In this document: in pieces, positions 25,546 to 35,445 of the stretch
Layout of the letters: each line of letters begins with the position of its first letter
Position numbering within the stretch: position 1 is the stretch's first letter
Source: Microbacterium natoriense
GTDB taxonomy: Bacteria > Actinomycetota > Actinomycetes > Actinomycetales > Microbacteriaceae
Reading direction: 5' to 3'
NCBI RefSeq assembly: GCF_030816295.1
Contig: NZ_JAUSXV010000001.1
Location: 3,410,001 to 3,474,000, forward strand
DNA length: 64,000 nt
Notes under the pieces: model-generated
Told to the model about the DNA's origin: nothing
Database searches by the model: none
The model's input: the letters and a program-made list of their open reading frames with translations, nothing else
Translations under genes and position numbers: made by a program

Positions 25546-25606
25546 GCGATCTCTTTCTCTGGTGAGGGACAGATTCTCTGCGCGAGCCATGCGCGGGGAA
25601 TCCGCG

Positions 25607-26956
25607 CTACTTGCCGCTCGTCTTGTCGACAGCGGGGGTTTCGTAGGTCTGGTTGGGAGTGAGCGGCGGAACGGCCGGAGTCTCCTTCGACGCGAACCGG
25701 CGCATGATGAAACCGGTCAGCGAGGGTCGACCCTGCTGCTTGTTCCATACGTCGACCGCGACGGCGAACAGCAGCACGAGGCCCTTGATCATCGAGACGA
25801 CGTCTGCGCCGGCGCCCATGAGGGCGAGGCCGTTGTTGAGGAACGCCATCACGAGACCACCGATGATCGACCCGATGACCGTGCCGATACCGCCCGAGAC
25901 CGCAGCGCCGCCGATGAACACCGACGCGATCGCGTCGAGCTCCCAGCCGTTGCCGTCCTGTGGACCGGACGCCGCCGCGCGGGCCACGTAGATCATGCCC
26001 GCGAGAGCCGCGAGGACCGACATGTTCATCATCACGAAGAAGTCGACCCAGCGGTCCTTCACGCCGGACAGACGGGATGCCTGGCGGTTGCCGCCGACCG
26101 CGTAGATGTGGCGGCCGAACACCGTGTTGTTGGTGACGAACGAGTAGAGGATGACGAGCACGAGCAGGATGATGCCCGAGACCGGGAAGCTGGTGCCCGG
26201 GCGGCCGGTGGCGAACAGCCAGCCCGCGACCAGGATCACGGCCGAGATCAGCACGACCTTGATGACGCTCACCCAGAGCGGCGCGCTGACGGAGCCCATC
26301 CTCTTCTGCACTCCGCGGGTGCGGATCTCCCAGAACACGATCCACGCGACGCCGAGCAGGGCGAGGACCATCGTGAGCACGTTGAAGTTCAGCGGCAGTG
26401 CGAGCTCGGGCAGGTATCCGGAACCGATCACCCGGAATCCCGGCGGGACAGGGATGGTGGTGGACTGTCCGATGAACTGGTTCGCACCGCGGAAGAACAG
26501 CATTCCGGCCAGCGTCACGATGAACGCGGGGACGCCGACGTAGGCGACCCAGAAGCCCTGCCAAGCACCGACGAGGATGCCGACGCCGATGCCCAGCACG
26601 ATCGCGAGAGGCCAGGGGAGGTTCCACTCCGCCATCGACTTCGCGACGATGATGCCGGTGAACGCCGCCACCGAGCCGACCGACAGGTCGATGTGGCCCA
26701 TGATGATCACCATCACCATGCCGATCGCGAGGATCAGGATGTAGGAGTACTGGTTGACGACGTTGATCAGGTTCTCGGGCGACAGTGTGAGTCCCGTGCC
26801 CTTGACGACGAAGGTGAGCAGCTGGAACAGCGCCAGGATCACGATCAGGCTGCCGAGGATGCCGAACTGGCGCAGCTTGGACTGACCGCCGCCGAACATC
26901 TTGGTGATGTCGCGGAAGTGGAATGACGACGACGTCTGCGAAGTGTCGGTGCTCAT
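25607..26956 (-). CDS. mmsB: Multiple-monosaccharide ABC transporter permease (MmsB/GguB type)
   Basis: 449 residues, longer than ordinary ribose-type permeases (about 330), as is usual for the MmsB/GguB subgroup, with roughly 10-12 membrane segments. The family loop '[13 protein letters not shown]' and '[20 protein letters not shown]' near the C-terminal third are diagnostic of sugar BPD permease_2. A hydrophilic N-terminus of about 30 residues precedes the first segment. Its ATG overlaps the ATPase stop (ATGA). Confidence 0.94.
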   Translation of the reverse strand: MSTDTSQTSSSFHFRDITKMFGGGQSKLRQFGILGSLIVILALFQLLTFVVKGTGLTLSPENLINVVNQYSYILILAIGMVMVIIMGHIDLSVGSVAAFTGIIVAKSMAEWNLPWPLAIVLGIGVGILVGAWQGFWVAYVGVPAFIVTLAGMLFFRGANQFIGQSTTIPVPPGFRVIGSGYLPELALPLNFNVLTMVLALLGVAWIVFWEIRTRGVQKRMGSVSAPLWVSVIKVVLISAVILVAGWLFATGRPGTSFPVSGIILLVLVILYSFVTNNTVFGRHIYAVGGNRQASRLSGVKDRWVDFFVMMNMSVLAALAGMIYVARAAASGPQDGNGWELDAIASVFIGGAAVSGGIGTVIGSIIGGLVMAFLNNGLALMGAGADVVSMIKGLVLLFAVAVDVWNKQQGRPSLTGFIMRRFASKETPAVPPLTPNQTYETPAVDKTSGK

Positions 26957-28521
26957 GCGGAAGCCTTCTGGTTCGAGGAGGTCATGCTGCGCATGAGGGC
27001 CTCCGGAGTTGCCTGATCGGCCGGGATGCAGTCGGTGACCCGGCCTTCGAAAACGGTGTAGATGCGGTCGGAGATTCCCAGCAGTTCAGGGAGCTCGCTG
27101 GAGATGACGATGACACCCTTGCCCTGAGCTGCGAGCTGGTTGATGATCGCGTAGATCTCGTACTTGGCGCCGACGTCGATGCCACGGGTCGGCTCGTCGA
27201 GGATCAGCAGGTCGGGATCGGTGAACATCCACTTCGCCAGCACGACCTTCTGCTGGTTCCCTCCGGACAGCTTCCCGACGCCCTCCTCCACGGACGGGGT
27301 CTTGATGCGCATGGCCTTGCGGTACTCCTCCGCGACCGCGTACTCGGCGCGCGAGTCGACCACGCCGTGCTTGGAGATCTTCGACAGCTTCGCCGCCACG
27401 GTCGACCTCTTGATGGTGTCGAGCAGGTTGAGTCCGAGCACCTTGCGGTCCTCGCTCACGTACGCGAGCCCGTGCTTGATGGCCGAGGCGACGTCGGGCA
27501 GCACGATCTCCCGTCCGTCCTTGATCAGGGTGCCGGAGAGGAAGTTGCCGTAGGAGCGGCCGAAGATGCTCATCGCGAACTCGGTGCGTCCGGCGCCCAT
27601 CAGGCCGGCGATGCCGACGACCTCGCCGCGACGGACGTTGATGCTCGAGCCCTTCACGACCATGCGCTCGGAGACGCTCGGATGCTGCACCCACCAGTCC
27701 CTGACCTCGAAGAACACCTCGCCGATGTTCGGCGTGCGGTCGGGGTACCGGCTCTCGAGCGAGCGCCCCACCATGCCGCGGATGATGCGGTCCTCGTTGA
27801 TCTCGCCCCGGGAGATGTCGAGCGTCTCGACCGTGCGTCCGTCGCGGATGATCGTGATCTCGTCGGCGATCTGCTCGATCTCGTTGAGCTTGTGGCTGAT
27901 GATGATCGACGCGATCCCCTTGGCCTTGAGGCCGAGGATCAGGTCGAGCAGGTGCTGCGAGTCGTTCTCGTTCAACGCCGCAGTCGGCTCGTCGAGGATG
28001 AGCAGCTTGACGTCCTTGTTGAGCGCCTTCGCGATCTCGATCAACTGCTGCTTGCCGACGCCGAGGGTCTTGATGGCCACGTCGGGATCTTCGTTGAGGC
28101 CCACGCGTGCGAGCAGTTCGACGGCGCGCTGCTTCTGCGCCTGCCAGTCGATGCGGGCGCCCCGGCGGATCTCGTTGCCGAGGAAGATGTTCTCGGTGAC
28201 CGACAGCTCGGGGATCAGCGCGAGTTCCTGGTGGATGATCACGATGCCCGCGGCTTCGCTGGCCGCGATGTCTTTGAAGCGCTGCTCCTGCCCGTAGAGC
28301 AGGATCTCGCCGTCGTAGGTGCCGAACGGGTAGACACCCGACAGCACCTTCATGAGGGTGGACTTGCCCGCACCGTTCTCGCCGCAGATCGCGTGGATCT
28401 CGCCGGAGCGAACGGTGATCGAGACATCGGACAGTGCCTTGACCCCGGGGAACTCCTTGGTGATGCTGCGCATCTCCAAGATGGGGCCTGATACGACCGG
28501 CAACGTTGCTGTGGTGCTCAC
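26953..28521 (-). CDS. mmsA: Multiple-monosaccharide ABC transporter ATP-binding protein (MmsA/GguA type)
   Basis: 522 residues with two ABC domains. Domain 1: Walker A '[10 protein letters not shown]', Walker B '[13 protein letters not shown]', atypical signature '[15 protein letters not shown]'. Domain 2: degenerate Walker A 'GLMGAGRTE', signature '[14 protein letters not shown]', Walker B '[14 protein letters not shown]'; this asymmetry is normal for sugar importers. The GTG at 28521 is preceded by AGGAAG 4 bases upstream and matches the usual family length better than the ATG at 28548, which has AGGAAG-like bases touching it. First gene of the operon, behind a promoter and LacI operator. 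Confidence 0.94.
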   Translation of the reverse strand: MSTTATLPVVSGPILEMRSITKEFPGVKALSDVSITVRSGEIHAICGENGAGKSTLMKVLSGVYPFGTYDGEILLYGQEQRFKDIAASEAAGIVIIHQELALIPELSVTENIFLGNEIRRGARIDWQAQKQRAVELLARVGLNEDPDVAIKTLGVGKQQLIEIAKALNKDVKLLILDEPTAALNENDSQHLLDLILGLKAKGIASIIISHKLNEIEQIADEITIIRDGRTVETLDISRGEINEDRIIRGMVGRSLESRYPDRTPNIGEVFFEVRDWWVQHPSVSERMVVKGSSINVRRGEVVGIAGLMGAGRTEFAMSIFGRSYGNFLSGTLIKDGREIVLPDVASAIKHGLAYVSEDRKVLGLNLLDTIKRSTVAAKLSKISKHGVVDSRAEYAVAEEYRKAMRIKTPSVEEGVGKLSGGNQQKVVLAKWMFTDPDLLILDEPTRGIDVGAKYEIYAIINQLAAQGKGVIVISSELPELLGISDRIYTVFEGRVTDCIPADQATPEALMRSMTSSNQKASA

Positions 28522-28553
28522 GGATCTTCCTCGCGCCTTCGCGGTCATCTTCC

Positions 28554-28569
28554 ATGTGACCGTTCACAT
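28554..28569 (-). promoter_or_regulatory. LacI-type operator upstream of mmsA
   Basis: ATGTGACCGTTCACAT, a dyad with 6-base arms ATGTGA/TCACAT and a central CG. It matches the second site at 29657-29672 at 13 of 16 positions. It lies between the -10-like CATATAAA and the mmsA start, a position for repression. Confidence 0.75.
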
Positions 28570-28570
28570 T

Positions 28571-28606
28571 GGTTTATATGGTCTACGTTCCACGGGGCAG
28601 TGTCAA
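28571..28606 (-). promoter_or_regulatory. Candidate promoter of the mms operon
   Basis: On the minus strand a perfect TTGACA (28606-28601) precedes the AT-rich CATATAAACC (28580-28571). The spacing (20-22 bases to the TATA-like part) is longer than ideal, so the exact -10 is uncertain. The operator follows immediately. Confidence 0.5.
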
Positions 28607-28628
28607 GCCCGTGATCGAATCGTGCTCT

Positions 28629-29642
28629 TTATCGCATCGCCGAGGACTCGCGCAGACGCAGCGTCGTCTGCAGCGGCCCGAACTCCGGCACGGCCTCGCC
28701 GCGGATCTGTGCGAGCAGGATGCGCACCGCCCGTCGACCGAGCTCGGTGAAGTCCTGATGCACGGTCGTCAACGACGGCGCGACGTGAGCGGCCACCGGG
28801 ATGTCGTCGAACCCGACCACGCTCACATCCGCGGGCACCCGCACGCCCGACACGCGGAATCCGTGCATGAGTCCGATCGCCATCTGATCGTTGGCGACGA
28901 AGATGCCGGTGAAGTCGCGTCTGCGCGACAACTCCTCACCTGCGAAGAACCCGAAGTCCGCCGTCCAGTCGCCGCGGATGGGCGGGAATGTGGGCAGGTC
29001 GGCGTCACGCAGCGCTTCGAGGTATCCCCGCATCCGCGACTCCGCCTCGATCCAGTCCTGCGGCCCCGCGAGATGGAGGATGTCGGTGTGGCCCAGGGAG
29101 ATCAGGTGTTCTGTGGCCGCCCGCGCACCGGCGACCTGGTCGGCGGAGTGGCTGACGCCGTCGGACCCGGATGCGGTCTGCAGCGTGACGAACGGGATGT
29201 CGACCGCCATGCCGCGCAGCACATGGAACACCCGCACCTGCGGGGCGAGTACGACGATGCCGTCGACCTGCTCACGGGAGAGCTGGCGCAGCGCCTGGCC
29301 GATCGCCTCGGGAGTGGTCGCCGAGAGGTTCAGCGTCGAGACCGAGTAGCCCGCTTCGCGCGCTGCATCCTCGATCCCCACGATGGACGACGTGGGACCG
29401 AACTCCCCCACGGTCGCCGACAGGATGCCGAGCATGTTCGACTTGCTGGTCACCAACGCGCGGGCCGCGAGGTTCGGCCGGTAGTCGAGCACCGAGATCG
29501 CGTCGAGCACCTTCGCCTTGGTCTCCGGACGGATGCTCGGATGATCGTTCAAGACGCGCGACACCGTCTGATGCGACACCCCCGCCAGCCGCGCCACGTC
29601 GCGGATGCTCGGCATCCTCCCGCGCTCTGAAGCCGTCGACAT
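28629..29642 (-). CDS. LacI-family transcriptional repressor of the sugar importer
   Basis: 337 residues. The N-terminal helix-turn-helix 'SIRDVARLAGVSHQTVSRVL' plus hinge 'YRPNLAARAL' identify LacI/GalR. The effector domain contains 'MLGILSATVGEFGPTSSIVG' and 'GIFVANDQMAIGLMHGFR', with 'VSVVGFDDIPVAAHVAPSLT' typical of sugar-responsive members. The ATG at 29642 has GAGGAGG 5 bases upstream, better than the overlapping GTG at 29645. Matching 16-bp operators lie before both mmsA and this gene, so it likely represses the importer and itself until a sugar binds. Confidence 0.94.
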   Translation of the reverse strand: MSTASERGRMPSIRDVARLAGVSHQTVSRVLNDHPSIRPETKAKVLDAISVLDYRPNLAARALVTSKSNMLGILSATVGEFGPTSSIVGIEDAAREAGYSVSTLNLSATTPEAIGQALRQLSREQVDGIVVLAPQVRVFHVLRGMAVDIPFVTLQTASGSDGVSHSADQVAGARAATEHLISLGHTDILHLAGPQDWIEAESRMRGYLEALRDADLPTFPPIRGDWTADFGFFAGEELSRRRDFTGIFVANDQMAIGLMHGFRVSGVRVPADVSVVGFDDIPVAAHVAPSLTTVHQDFTELGRRAVRILLAQIRGEAVPEFGPLQTTLRLRESSAMR

Positions 29643-29656
29643 CACAGCCTCCTCGC

Positions 29657-29672
29657 ATGTGCACGGTCACAT
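29657..29672 (-). promoter_or_regulatory. LacI-type operator upstream of the regulator gene
   Basis: ATGTGCACGGTCACAT, sharing ATGTG..CG.TCACAT with the site before mmsA. It sits 15 bases upstream of the LacI start codon, indicating autoregulation. The rest of the gap to 29936 shows an AT-richer ATTATGTACA stretch (29692-29701, probably the -10 region), then only the terminator listed separately. Confidence 0.7.
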
Positions 29673-29763
29673 AGAACACCCCCATTATGTACACAGAACG
29701 CTTCGTGCGCATTCGCGTCTCGCCGAGCAGGGCTCCTGCGCCTCCTCCCAGCAACCTCTCAGC

Positions 29764-29797
29764 AAAAAACCTTGTCCCCCATTTGGGGGACAAGGTT
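29764..29797 (-). terminator. Strong intrinsic terminator after the 139-residue hypothetical gene
   Basis: A perfect 13-base-pair stem (AACCTTGTCCCCC / GGGGGACAAGGTT) with loop ATTT. On the minus strand it is followed by a run of six T (TTTTTTGCTG, partly shared with the stem base). It ends the minus-strand transcript that includes ispE and the gene at 29937-30356. Confidence 0.9.
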
Positions 29798-29936
29798 GAT
29801 CGGGGTTACCCTCGATATGCAGCTGGGGCTGTCTGCCGGATTTTTGGGGAACCGACAGCAGATGTATCGCCTCCTTCACGGAGACTCGCGCCCTCCCGGG
29901 AACCCGAATCCTGAGAGGGCGCGGTGCGTCTCGGCG

Positions 29937-30356
29937 TCAGCCGCGCGCCGCCAGCCCCGCATAGAGGAGGCTCCCCGTCTGCGGGTCGGCCAGCACCTGA
30001 ACCTGCTCCCCCACCCGCGGGATCTCCAGCCGCGACACCAAGGCGTGGATGGCCACCGCCTGGTCTCCGACCTGCAGGGTGAGCACGATGCTGGGGTTGT
30101 CATTGATCGTCTGCCCGGTGTCCTGCATCCCGAGCACCGTCGCGGGCTGCGTCGGCACCCCGGCCGCGCGCAGCGCCGCAACGTGCTCGGCCTGATGGAT
30201 CGACGATGTCGCCTGCTGCATGGCCTCGGTGAACTCGAGACCCATGAACGCCTTGGTCATCTTTCCCATGAACCCGCGGCCTGCGGCGATGTCATCGGCC
30301 ATCTGCATGGCCTCTTCCTGACGCTCCTGCGCCGACTTGCGGTTGAACAGTCCCAT
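29937..30356 (-). CDS. Conserved hypothetical protein
   Basis: 139 residues, no signal peptide or membrane segment. Residues 1-30 form a charged helix ('GLFNRKSAQERQEEAMQMAD'). From about 60, 'AGVPTQPATVLGMQDTGQTI', 'PSIVLTLQVG' and 'EIPRVGEQVQVLADPQTG' form a beta-rich, OB-like module that recurs in many actinobacterial hypothetical proteins (dTG...vn.nP...l.V...G..v.V..DP pattern). The start ATG at 30356 has no competitor. It follows ispE by 68 bases and ends at a strong terminator. No function can be assigned. Confidence 0.75.
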   Translation of the reverse strand: MGLFNRKSAQERQEEAMQMADDIAAGRGFMGKMTKAFMGLEFTEAMQQATSSIHQAEHVAALRAAGVPTQPATVLGMQDTGQTINDNPSIVLTLQVGDQAVAIHALVSRLEIPRVGEQVQVLADPQTGSLLYAGLAARG

Positions 30357-30424
30357 GATCGCTCCCTGTGGTGGTTGACGTACCGCCACGCTATGGAACG
30401 GCCGACGTCTACCGATCACGGATC

Positions 30425-31357
30425 TCAGGAGATGATTCGGGCTCCAGGCACCGGCCCATGCACATGCAGCGATTCGAGGCCGCGATCGCGCAGCGCCGCC
30501 TGCACCTGCTGAGCACCCTCTGGGTCGGCGCACAGCAGAGCGACGGTGGGGCCCGAACCGGAGACGATCCCCTGCAGCGCCCCCGAGCTCACGCCGAGCC
30601 GGATGGTCTCGTCGAGATCCGGACGCACGTCCACGGCGGCGGCCTGCAGGTCGTTGAACAGACTCCCGGCAAGCTCTTCCGCGTCTCCTGAACGCAGCGC
30701 CTGCAGCACCGGGACCGGAACATCGAGAGACAGCGGTGGATCGTCGGCGAACGCTCCCTCCTGCTCGCGCAGCACATCCAGACGCTCGTAGACGAGCGGC
30801 GTCGAGAGTCCTTCTTCGCTGGTCACCAGCACCCAGTCGAAGCGTCCGCGCGCCAGCGCGGGATTCAGCTGATCGCCGCGGCCGGTGCCGACGGCGGTGC
30901 CTCCATGCAGCGCGAACGGCACGTCCGCTCCGAGGCGTGCGGCCAGTTCGTGCAACCGGGTCTGCGAGAATCCGGTTCCCCAGAGCGCGTCGCACGCGAC
31001 CAGCGCCGCCGCAGCATCCGCCGATCCACCGCCCATGCCGCCGGCCACCGGGACGCTCTTGCGGATCTCCAGTGCGACGCCGCCGTCGTAGTCGGCTGCT
31101 GCGGCCAGCAGCTTCGCGGCGCGCATCGCCAGATTGCGATCGTCGAGCGGCACGGAGTCGGGGTCGTCGAGCCCCGACACGGTGATGGAGAAGTCGGATG
31201 CCGGTCTGGCGATCACGTCTTCATAGAGCGAGACGGCTTGGAAAACCGTCGCGAGCGCGTGATAGCCGTCGTCGTGGCGCCCCCCGACGCCGAGATACAC
31301 GTTGATCTTCCCCGGCGCACGCACATGCACGGCTCCGATCGACGACAAGACGCTCAT
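30425..31357 (-). CDS. ispE: 4-diphosphocytidyl-2-C-methyl-D-erythritol kinase
   Basis: 310 residues, GHMP kinase family. It phosphorylates CDP-methylerythritol in the non-mevalonate isoprenoid pathway. Visible motifs: 'VRAPGKINVYLGVGGRHDDG' (GHMP motif 1 with the catalytic Lys), the glycine-rich ATP loop 'VPVAGGMGGGSADAAAAL', and 'IVSGSGPTVALL' (motif 3). The ATG at 31357 has GGGA just upstream; the longer open frame is spurious. It follows the aldo/keto reductase by 7 bases and is thus in one transcript with rsmA. Confidence 0.97.
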   Translation of the reverse strand: MSVLSSIGAVHVRAPGKINVYLGVGGRHDDGYHALATVFQAVSLYEDVIARPASDFSITVSGLDDPDSVPLDDRNLAMRAAKLLAAAADYDGGVALEIRKSVPVAGGMGGGSADAAAALVACDALWGTGFSQTRLHELAARLGADVPFALHGGTAVGTGRGDQLNPALARGRFDWVLVTSEEGLSTPLVYERLDVLREQEGAFADDPPLSLDVPVPVLQALRSGDAEELAGSLFNDLQAAAVDVRPDLDETIRLGVSSGALQGIVSGSGPTVALLCADPEGAQQVQAALRDRGLESLHVHGPVPGARIIS

Positions 31358-31364
31358 TCCCGGC

Positions 31365-32432
31365 TCACAGATCCGAGGACTTCGCCCACAGATTGACGTC
31401 GATGGAACCTGCGAGTTCGTCGATGCGCCCGAGCTCGTCGGCGGTGAAAGCCGCACCGTTCACGGCCGCGATGTTCTCATCGAGCTGCTCGGGTCGCGAA
31501 GCGCCGACAAGGGCCGAAGCGACGACGGGATTGCGCAGCGTCCACTGCAGCGCGAGCTGAGCGAGGGATTGCCCGCGTTCCCGCGCGATGTCGTTCAACG
31601 CGCGCAGGGCGTGCACTGCGGATTCGGGCAACGGCTCGTCCGACAGCGAGCGGCGCTTCTGCGCGCGCTCGGCCGTGCCGTCTCCCAGGTACTTGTCGGT
31701 GAGCAGCCCCTGCGCCAGCGGCGTGAATGCGATCGCACCGAGGCCTGACTGCTCGAGGGTCTCGGTCAACCCGTCTTCGATCCAGCGGTTGAGTATCGAG
31801 TACGCGGGCTGATGGATCACGAGCGGGGTGCCGAGCTCCTGAGCCACCGCGACGGCCTCGGCCGTCCGCTCGGCACTGTACGACGAGATGCCCACGTAGA
31901 GCGCCTTGCCCTGCCGCACCAGAGTGTCGAGGGCGCCGACGGTCTCAGCGATGGGCGTGACGGGATCGACCCGGTGCGAGTAGAAGATGTCGACGTAGTC
32001 GAGGCGCATGCTCGTGAGCGACTGCTCGGCGCTCGCGAGGATGTACTTGCGGCTCGCGTAGTCGCCATAGGGTCCCGGCCACATGTCCCAGCCGGCCTTC
32101 GACGAGATGATCAGCTCATCGCGGTACGGGCGGAAGTCCTCGGCGAAGATGCGTCCGAAGTTCTTCTCCGCAGATCCGTAAGGGGGTCCGTAGTTGTTCG
32201 CGAGGTCGAAGTGCGTGATGCCGCGGTCGAAGGCGTGCCGCAGCAGGGCGCGCTGGTTGTCGAGCGGGATGTTGTCGCCGAAGTTCCACCACAGGCCGAG
32301 CGAGATCGGCGGAAGGTAGAGGCCAGACGTGCCGACCTGGCGGTAGTCGAACTGCTCGTAGCGACTCTCCGCGGCGGCGTAGGGCCGGTGGATCTCAGGG
32401 ACGTCAGGGCTGAAGCGCGGCGAGGGTCTCAC
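31365..32432 (-). CDS. Aldo/keto reductase (YghZ / glyceraldehyde-3-phosphate reductase group)
   Basis: 355 residues, GTG start. The fold landmarks are '[13 protein letters not shown]', the catalytic region '[20 protein letters not shown]' (Asp, Tyr), '[17 protein letters not shown]' (Lys), '[14 protein letters not shown]' (His) and the NADP-binding '[17 protein letters not shown]'. Methylglyoxal or L-glyceraldehyde 3-phosphate reduction is known for the YghZ group and is only a guess here. The GTG overlaps the rsmA stop (GTGA), so it is wedged between rsmA and ispE, which are normally adjacent in actinobacteria. Confidence 0.92.
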   Translation of the reverse strand: MRPSPRFSPDVPEIHRPYAAAESRYEQFDYRQVGTSGLYLPPISLGLWWNFGDNIPLDNQRALLRHAFDRGITHFDLANNYGPPYGSAEKNFGRIFAEDFRPYRDELIISSKAGWDMWPGPYGDYASRKYILASAEQSLTSMRLDYVDIFYSHRVDPVTPIAETVGALDTLVRQGKALYVGISSYSAERTAEAVAVAQELGTPLVIHQPAYSILNRWIEDGLTETLEQSGLGAIAFTPLAQGLLTDKYLGDGTAERAQKRRSLSDEPLPESAVHALRALNDIARERGQSLAQLALQWTLRNPVVASALVGASRPEQLDENIAAVNGAAFTADELGRIDELAGSIDVNLWAKSSDL

Positions 32433-33277
32433 CGTGCCAGATTAGCCCCTGCGATGCGCTGGTAGTCGTCGACCGTCAGGTCTTCGCCGCGGGCGGTCGG
32501 CGCGACGCCCGCCGCCTCGAGGATCTCGGAGGCCGCCGCCGAGCTGCCGAAGATGCCCGAGAGCGCCTGCCGCAGCATCTTGCGACGCTGGTTGAAGGCG
32601 GCATCCACGATCTGGAAGGTGCGCCGACGTTCGTCGATGGACCCGCGCTCGCCTGCGGCCCGGTCGAATCCGACCAGCAGGCTGTCGACGTTCGGCACCG
32701 GCCAGAACACCTGGCGAGACACTGTGCCCGCCAGTTTCCACTCGCCGTACCATGCGGCCTTCACGCTCGGGGTGCCGTAGATCTTCGAGCCGGGCTTCGC
32801 GGCGAGGCGCTCGGCGACCTCGGCCTGCACCATCACCACGCCGCGCTGCAGGTGATCGAAGGTCTCGAGGAAGTGCAGCAGCACGGGCACGGAGATGTTG
32901 TAGGGCAGGTTCGCCACCAGCACTGTCGGCTCTCCCGGAAGCTCGGTCACGCGCAGCGCGTCGGCGTCGACCACCGTCAGCATGCCCGGCTCGACGCCGT
33001 GGTCGGCCGCTGTCCGCGGAAGGCGGGCGGCGAGGCGGTGATCGATCTCGACCGCGGTGACCGATGCTCCCGCTTCGAGGATCGCGAGAGTCAGCGAACC
33101 GAGACCCGGACCGACCTCGACCACGTGCTCGCCGGGCTGCACGCGCGCCGCATACACGATCTTGCGCACGGTGTTCGCATCGACCACGAAGTTCTGGCCC
33201 AGCTTCTTGGTGGGAGTGACGTCGAGCTCGGCGGCAAGACTGCGGATCTCGGTTGCGCCGAGGAGGGTGACGGTCAT
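32429..33277 (-). CDS. rsmA: 16S rRNA (adenine1518/1519-N6) dimethyltransferase
   Basis: 282 residues. It dimethylates the two adjacent adenines near the 3' end of 16S rRNA during 30S assembly. The N-terminal '[20 protein letters not shown]', SAM motif '[17 protein letters not shown]' and catalytic '[14 protein letters not shown]' are textbook KsgA motifs. The gene is divergent from an MFS exporter and leads the rsmA/aldo-keto reductase/ispE unit. Confidence 0.97.
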   Translation of the reverse strand: MTVTLLGATEIRSLAAELDVTPTKKLGQNFVVDANTVRKIVYAARVQPGEHVVEVGPGLGSLTLAILEAGASVTAVEIDHRLAARLPRTAADHGVEPGMLTVVDADALRVTELPGEPTVLVANLPYNISVPVLLHFLETFDHLQRGVVMVQAEVAERLAAKPGSKIYGTPSVKAAWYGEWKLAGTVSRQVFWPVPNVDSLLVGFDRAAGERGSIDERRRTFQIVDAAFNQRRKMLRQALSGIFGSSAAASEILEAAGVAPTARGEDLTVDDYQRIAGANLAR

Positions 33278-33313
33278 TGCTCCATTGTCCCCTACCCTCA
33301 GTAGTCTTCTGGG

Positions 33314-34588
33314 ATGCCCTCCCTCGGTGACCTGATCGCGCCTCGACGCATGGGCGCCGATTTCCGGTGGCTGCTCGCGTCATCGTGGACCAGCAACGTC
33401 GGCGACGGGGTCGCTCTGGCCGCGGCGCCGTTGTTGATCGCATCCATGACGTCGTCGCCGATCCTCGTGGCCGCGGGCGCCATCCTGCAGTTCCTGCCCT
33501 GGCTGGTCTTCGGGCTGCACGCGGGCGCCATCGCCGATCGCTTCGACCGACGACGGCTCGTGATGCTCGCGAACGGAGCGCGTGCCGTCGTGCTGCTGGC
33601 GCTGTGCGTGTTCCTGTTCACCGGCACCGCGAACATCGGGATCGTGCTGGCCACCGCGTTCCTGTACGGCACGGCCGAGGTGTTCGTCGACACGGCGGGC
33701 AGCACGCTGCTGCCGATGATCGTGAAGCCCGCGGATCTCGGCATCGGCAACGCGCGGCTGCAGGCGGGCTATCTCGTCGCGAACCAGTTCGCCGGTCCCC
33801 CGCTCGGGGCGTTTCTGTTCGCCGCAGGCACCGCGTGGCCGTTCCTGCTCGAAGTCGTCTGCGTCGCGCTGGCCGTGGTGCTGATCTCGCGCATGGCGCG
33901 CACGCCGGTGCCACCGCGCGCTTCAACGGGCTCAGCGACCGAGAAGTCGCACGTGCACACCGACATCGCCGAGGGTCTGCGCTGGCTCTGGCGCAATCCA
34001 CCGGTACGGATGCTGGTGCTCATCATCCTCGTGTTCAACGTGACCTGGGCAGCGCCGTGGGGCGTGCTCGTGCTCTACGCGACAGAGCACCTGCACATGG
34101 GGGCCATCGGCTACGGCGCCCTCACCACGGCGTCCGCGGCCGGAGGTCTGCTCGCGACCGTGAGCTTCGGCTGGCTCGAACGCCACGTGTCGTTCGCGAC
34201 CCTCATGCGCGTCGTCCTGTCTCTCGAGGTGCTCATGCACCTCGCGTTCGCCCTCACGACGGTCGGCTGGGTCGCGCTCGTGATCATGTTCGTGTTCGGC
34301 GCCTACGCCTTCGTCTGGGGCACGATCTCGACGACCGTTCGGCAAAGGCTGGTGCCGCACGAGCTGCAAGGTCGCGTGTCGTCCGTGAACATGGTGGGGG
34401 TGTTCGGCGGCATGGTGATCGGCCAGGCTCTCGGCGGTGTGATCGCCGAGATCTGGGGTCTCACCGCGCCGTGGTGGTTCGCCTTCGTCGGAGCGGCGCT
34501 CACGCTCGTGCTCGTGTGGCGCCCGATCTCACAGATCGTGAGCGCCCGGCCGGTCGAAGATCCGGATCAGTCGGTGAAGGAGCCGTAG
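33314..34588 (+). CDS. MFS transporter (MFS_3, EntS-like exporter group)
   Basis: 424 residues, 11-12 membrane segments. The loop 2-3 motif appears as '[18 protein letters not shown]'; '[14 protein letters not shown]' lies in segment 5. The cytoplasmic loop between halves (about residues 190-220) contains '[13 protein letters not shown]', part of which is encoded by a family A repeat. The subgroup exports siderophores, macrolides or other small molecules; the substrate here is unknown. The last 22 bases overlap the convergent tatD gene. Confidence 0.9.
   Translation: MPSLGDLIAPRRMGADFRWLLASSWTSNVGDGVALAAAPLLIASMTSSPILVAAGAILQFLPWLVFGLHAGAIADRFDRRRLVMLANGARAVVLLALCVFLFTGTANIGIVLATAFLYGTAEVFVDTAGSTLLPMIVKPADLGIGNARLQAGYLVANQFAGPPLGAFLFAAGTAWPFLLEVVCVALAVVLISRMARTPVPPRASTGSATEKSHVHTDIAEGLRWLWRNPPVRMLVLIILVFNVTWAAPWGVLVLYATEHLHMGAIGYGALTTASAAGGLLATVSFGWLERHVSFATLMRVVLSLEVLMHLAFALTTVGWVALVIMFVFGAYAFVWGTISTTVRQRLVPHELQGRVSSVNMVGVFGGMVIGQALGGVIAEIWGLTAPWWFAFVGAALTLVLVWRPISQIVSARPVEDPDQSVKEP
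33922..33940 (+). repeat. Family A repeat, variant copy in the MFS gene
   Basis: TTCAACGGGCTCAGCGACC differs from the TTCGACAGGCTCAGGGACC form at three bases. It encodes Ser-Thr-Gly-Ser within the central cytoplasmic loop of the transporter. Confidence 0.5.
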
Positions 34589-35445
34589 ACCCGCAGGGTG
34601 TTCTCTGCGAGCTGTGCGCACAGCTCGTCGACGTCGAGATTCAGTTCTGCGGCCATGAACCGCACCGTGATCGGCACGAGGTAGGGCGCATTCGGGCGAC
34701 CGCGCAGCGGCGTCGGTGTGAGGAACGGAGCGTCGGTCTCCACGAGGACGCGATCGAGCGGCGTCACCGCGAGCGCATCGCGCAGGTTCTGCGCGTTCTT
34801 GAACGTGACGTTGCCCGCGAACGACAGGTGGTAGCCGGCATCCGCGCAGACCCGCGCCATCGCGTCGTCGCCCGAGTAGCAGTGGAACACCGTCTTCTCG
34901 GGGGCGCCGACGCGGCTGAGCGTCTCGAGGACCGCATCGTGGGCGTCGCGGTCGTGGATCTGCATCGCGATGCCGTGCTTCTTCGCCAGCGCGATGTGCG
35001 CCTCGAAGGACTCGAACTGCGGCGCGCGGCGCTCCGGTTCGGTGCGGAAGAAGTCCAGGCCGGTCTCCCCGACCGCCCGTGTGCGCGGGTGAGCAGCGAG
35101 TTCGTCGATCACCCTGATCGCCTCGTCGAGCATTCCCTGCTCGGCATACGTCGGCGCGTCGTTCGGATGGATCGCCACGGCGGCGAGCACCCGGGGATCG
35201 GATGCCGCGGCCTCGACGGCCCAGCGCGACGACTCGATGTCGCCGGATGCCTGGATGACGCCCGCGATGCCGACGGCCTGCGCCCGGTCGAGCTGCTCGC
35301 TCAGCGACAGCGGCTCATCGCCGTCGAGGATCTCCAGGTGCGCGTGGTTGTCATAGACCGCGACGGCGAGCGGATCGGGTGCCGGCGGATACTTCAAGTC
35401 CTTGCGCCCGTCGCCCGAGCGCTCCCGCACATAGGTCTCGACCAT
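34567..35445 (-). CDS. TatD-family metal-dependent hydrolase
   Basis: 292 residues. The TatD metal ligands are visible in order: 'DNHAHLEI' (HxH), 'AVGETGLDFFRT' (Glu), 'QIHDRDAHDA' (His), 'VFHCYSGDD' (His) and 'VETDAPFLTP' (Asp). Family members are 3'-5' DNA/RNA exonucleases or D-aminoacyl-tRNA-related hydrolases. The N-terminal roughly 30 residues before the first His are an extension common in actinobacteria. Its ATG overlaps the stop of the 106-residue gene by one base. The run metG / small gene / tatD is one transcript. Confidence 0.95.
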   Translation of the reverse strand: MVETYVRERSGDGRKDLKYPPAPDPLAVAVYDNHAHLEILDGDEPLSLSEQLDRAQAVGIAGVIQASGDIESSRWAVEAAASDPRVLAAVAIHPNDAPTYAEQGMLDEAIRVIDELAAHPRTRAVGETGLDFFRTEPERRAPQFESFEAHIALAKKHGIAMQIHDRDAHDAVLETLSRVGAPEKTVFHCYSGDDAMARVCADAGYHLSFAGNVTFKNAQNLRDALAVTPLDRVLVETDAPFLTPTPLRGRPNAPYLVPITVRFMAAELNLDVDELCAQLAENTLRVYGSFTD

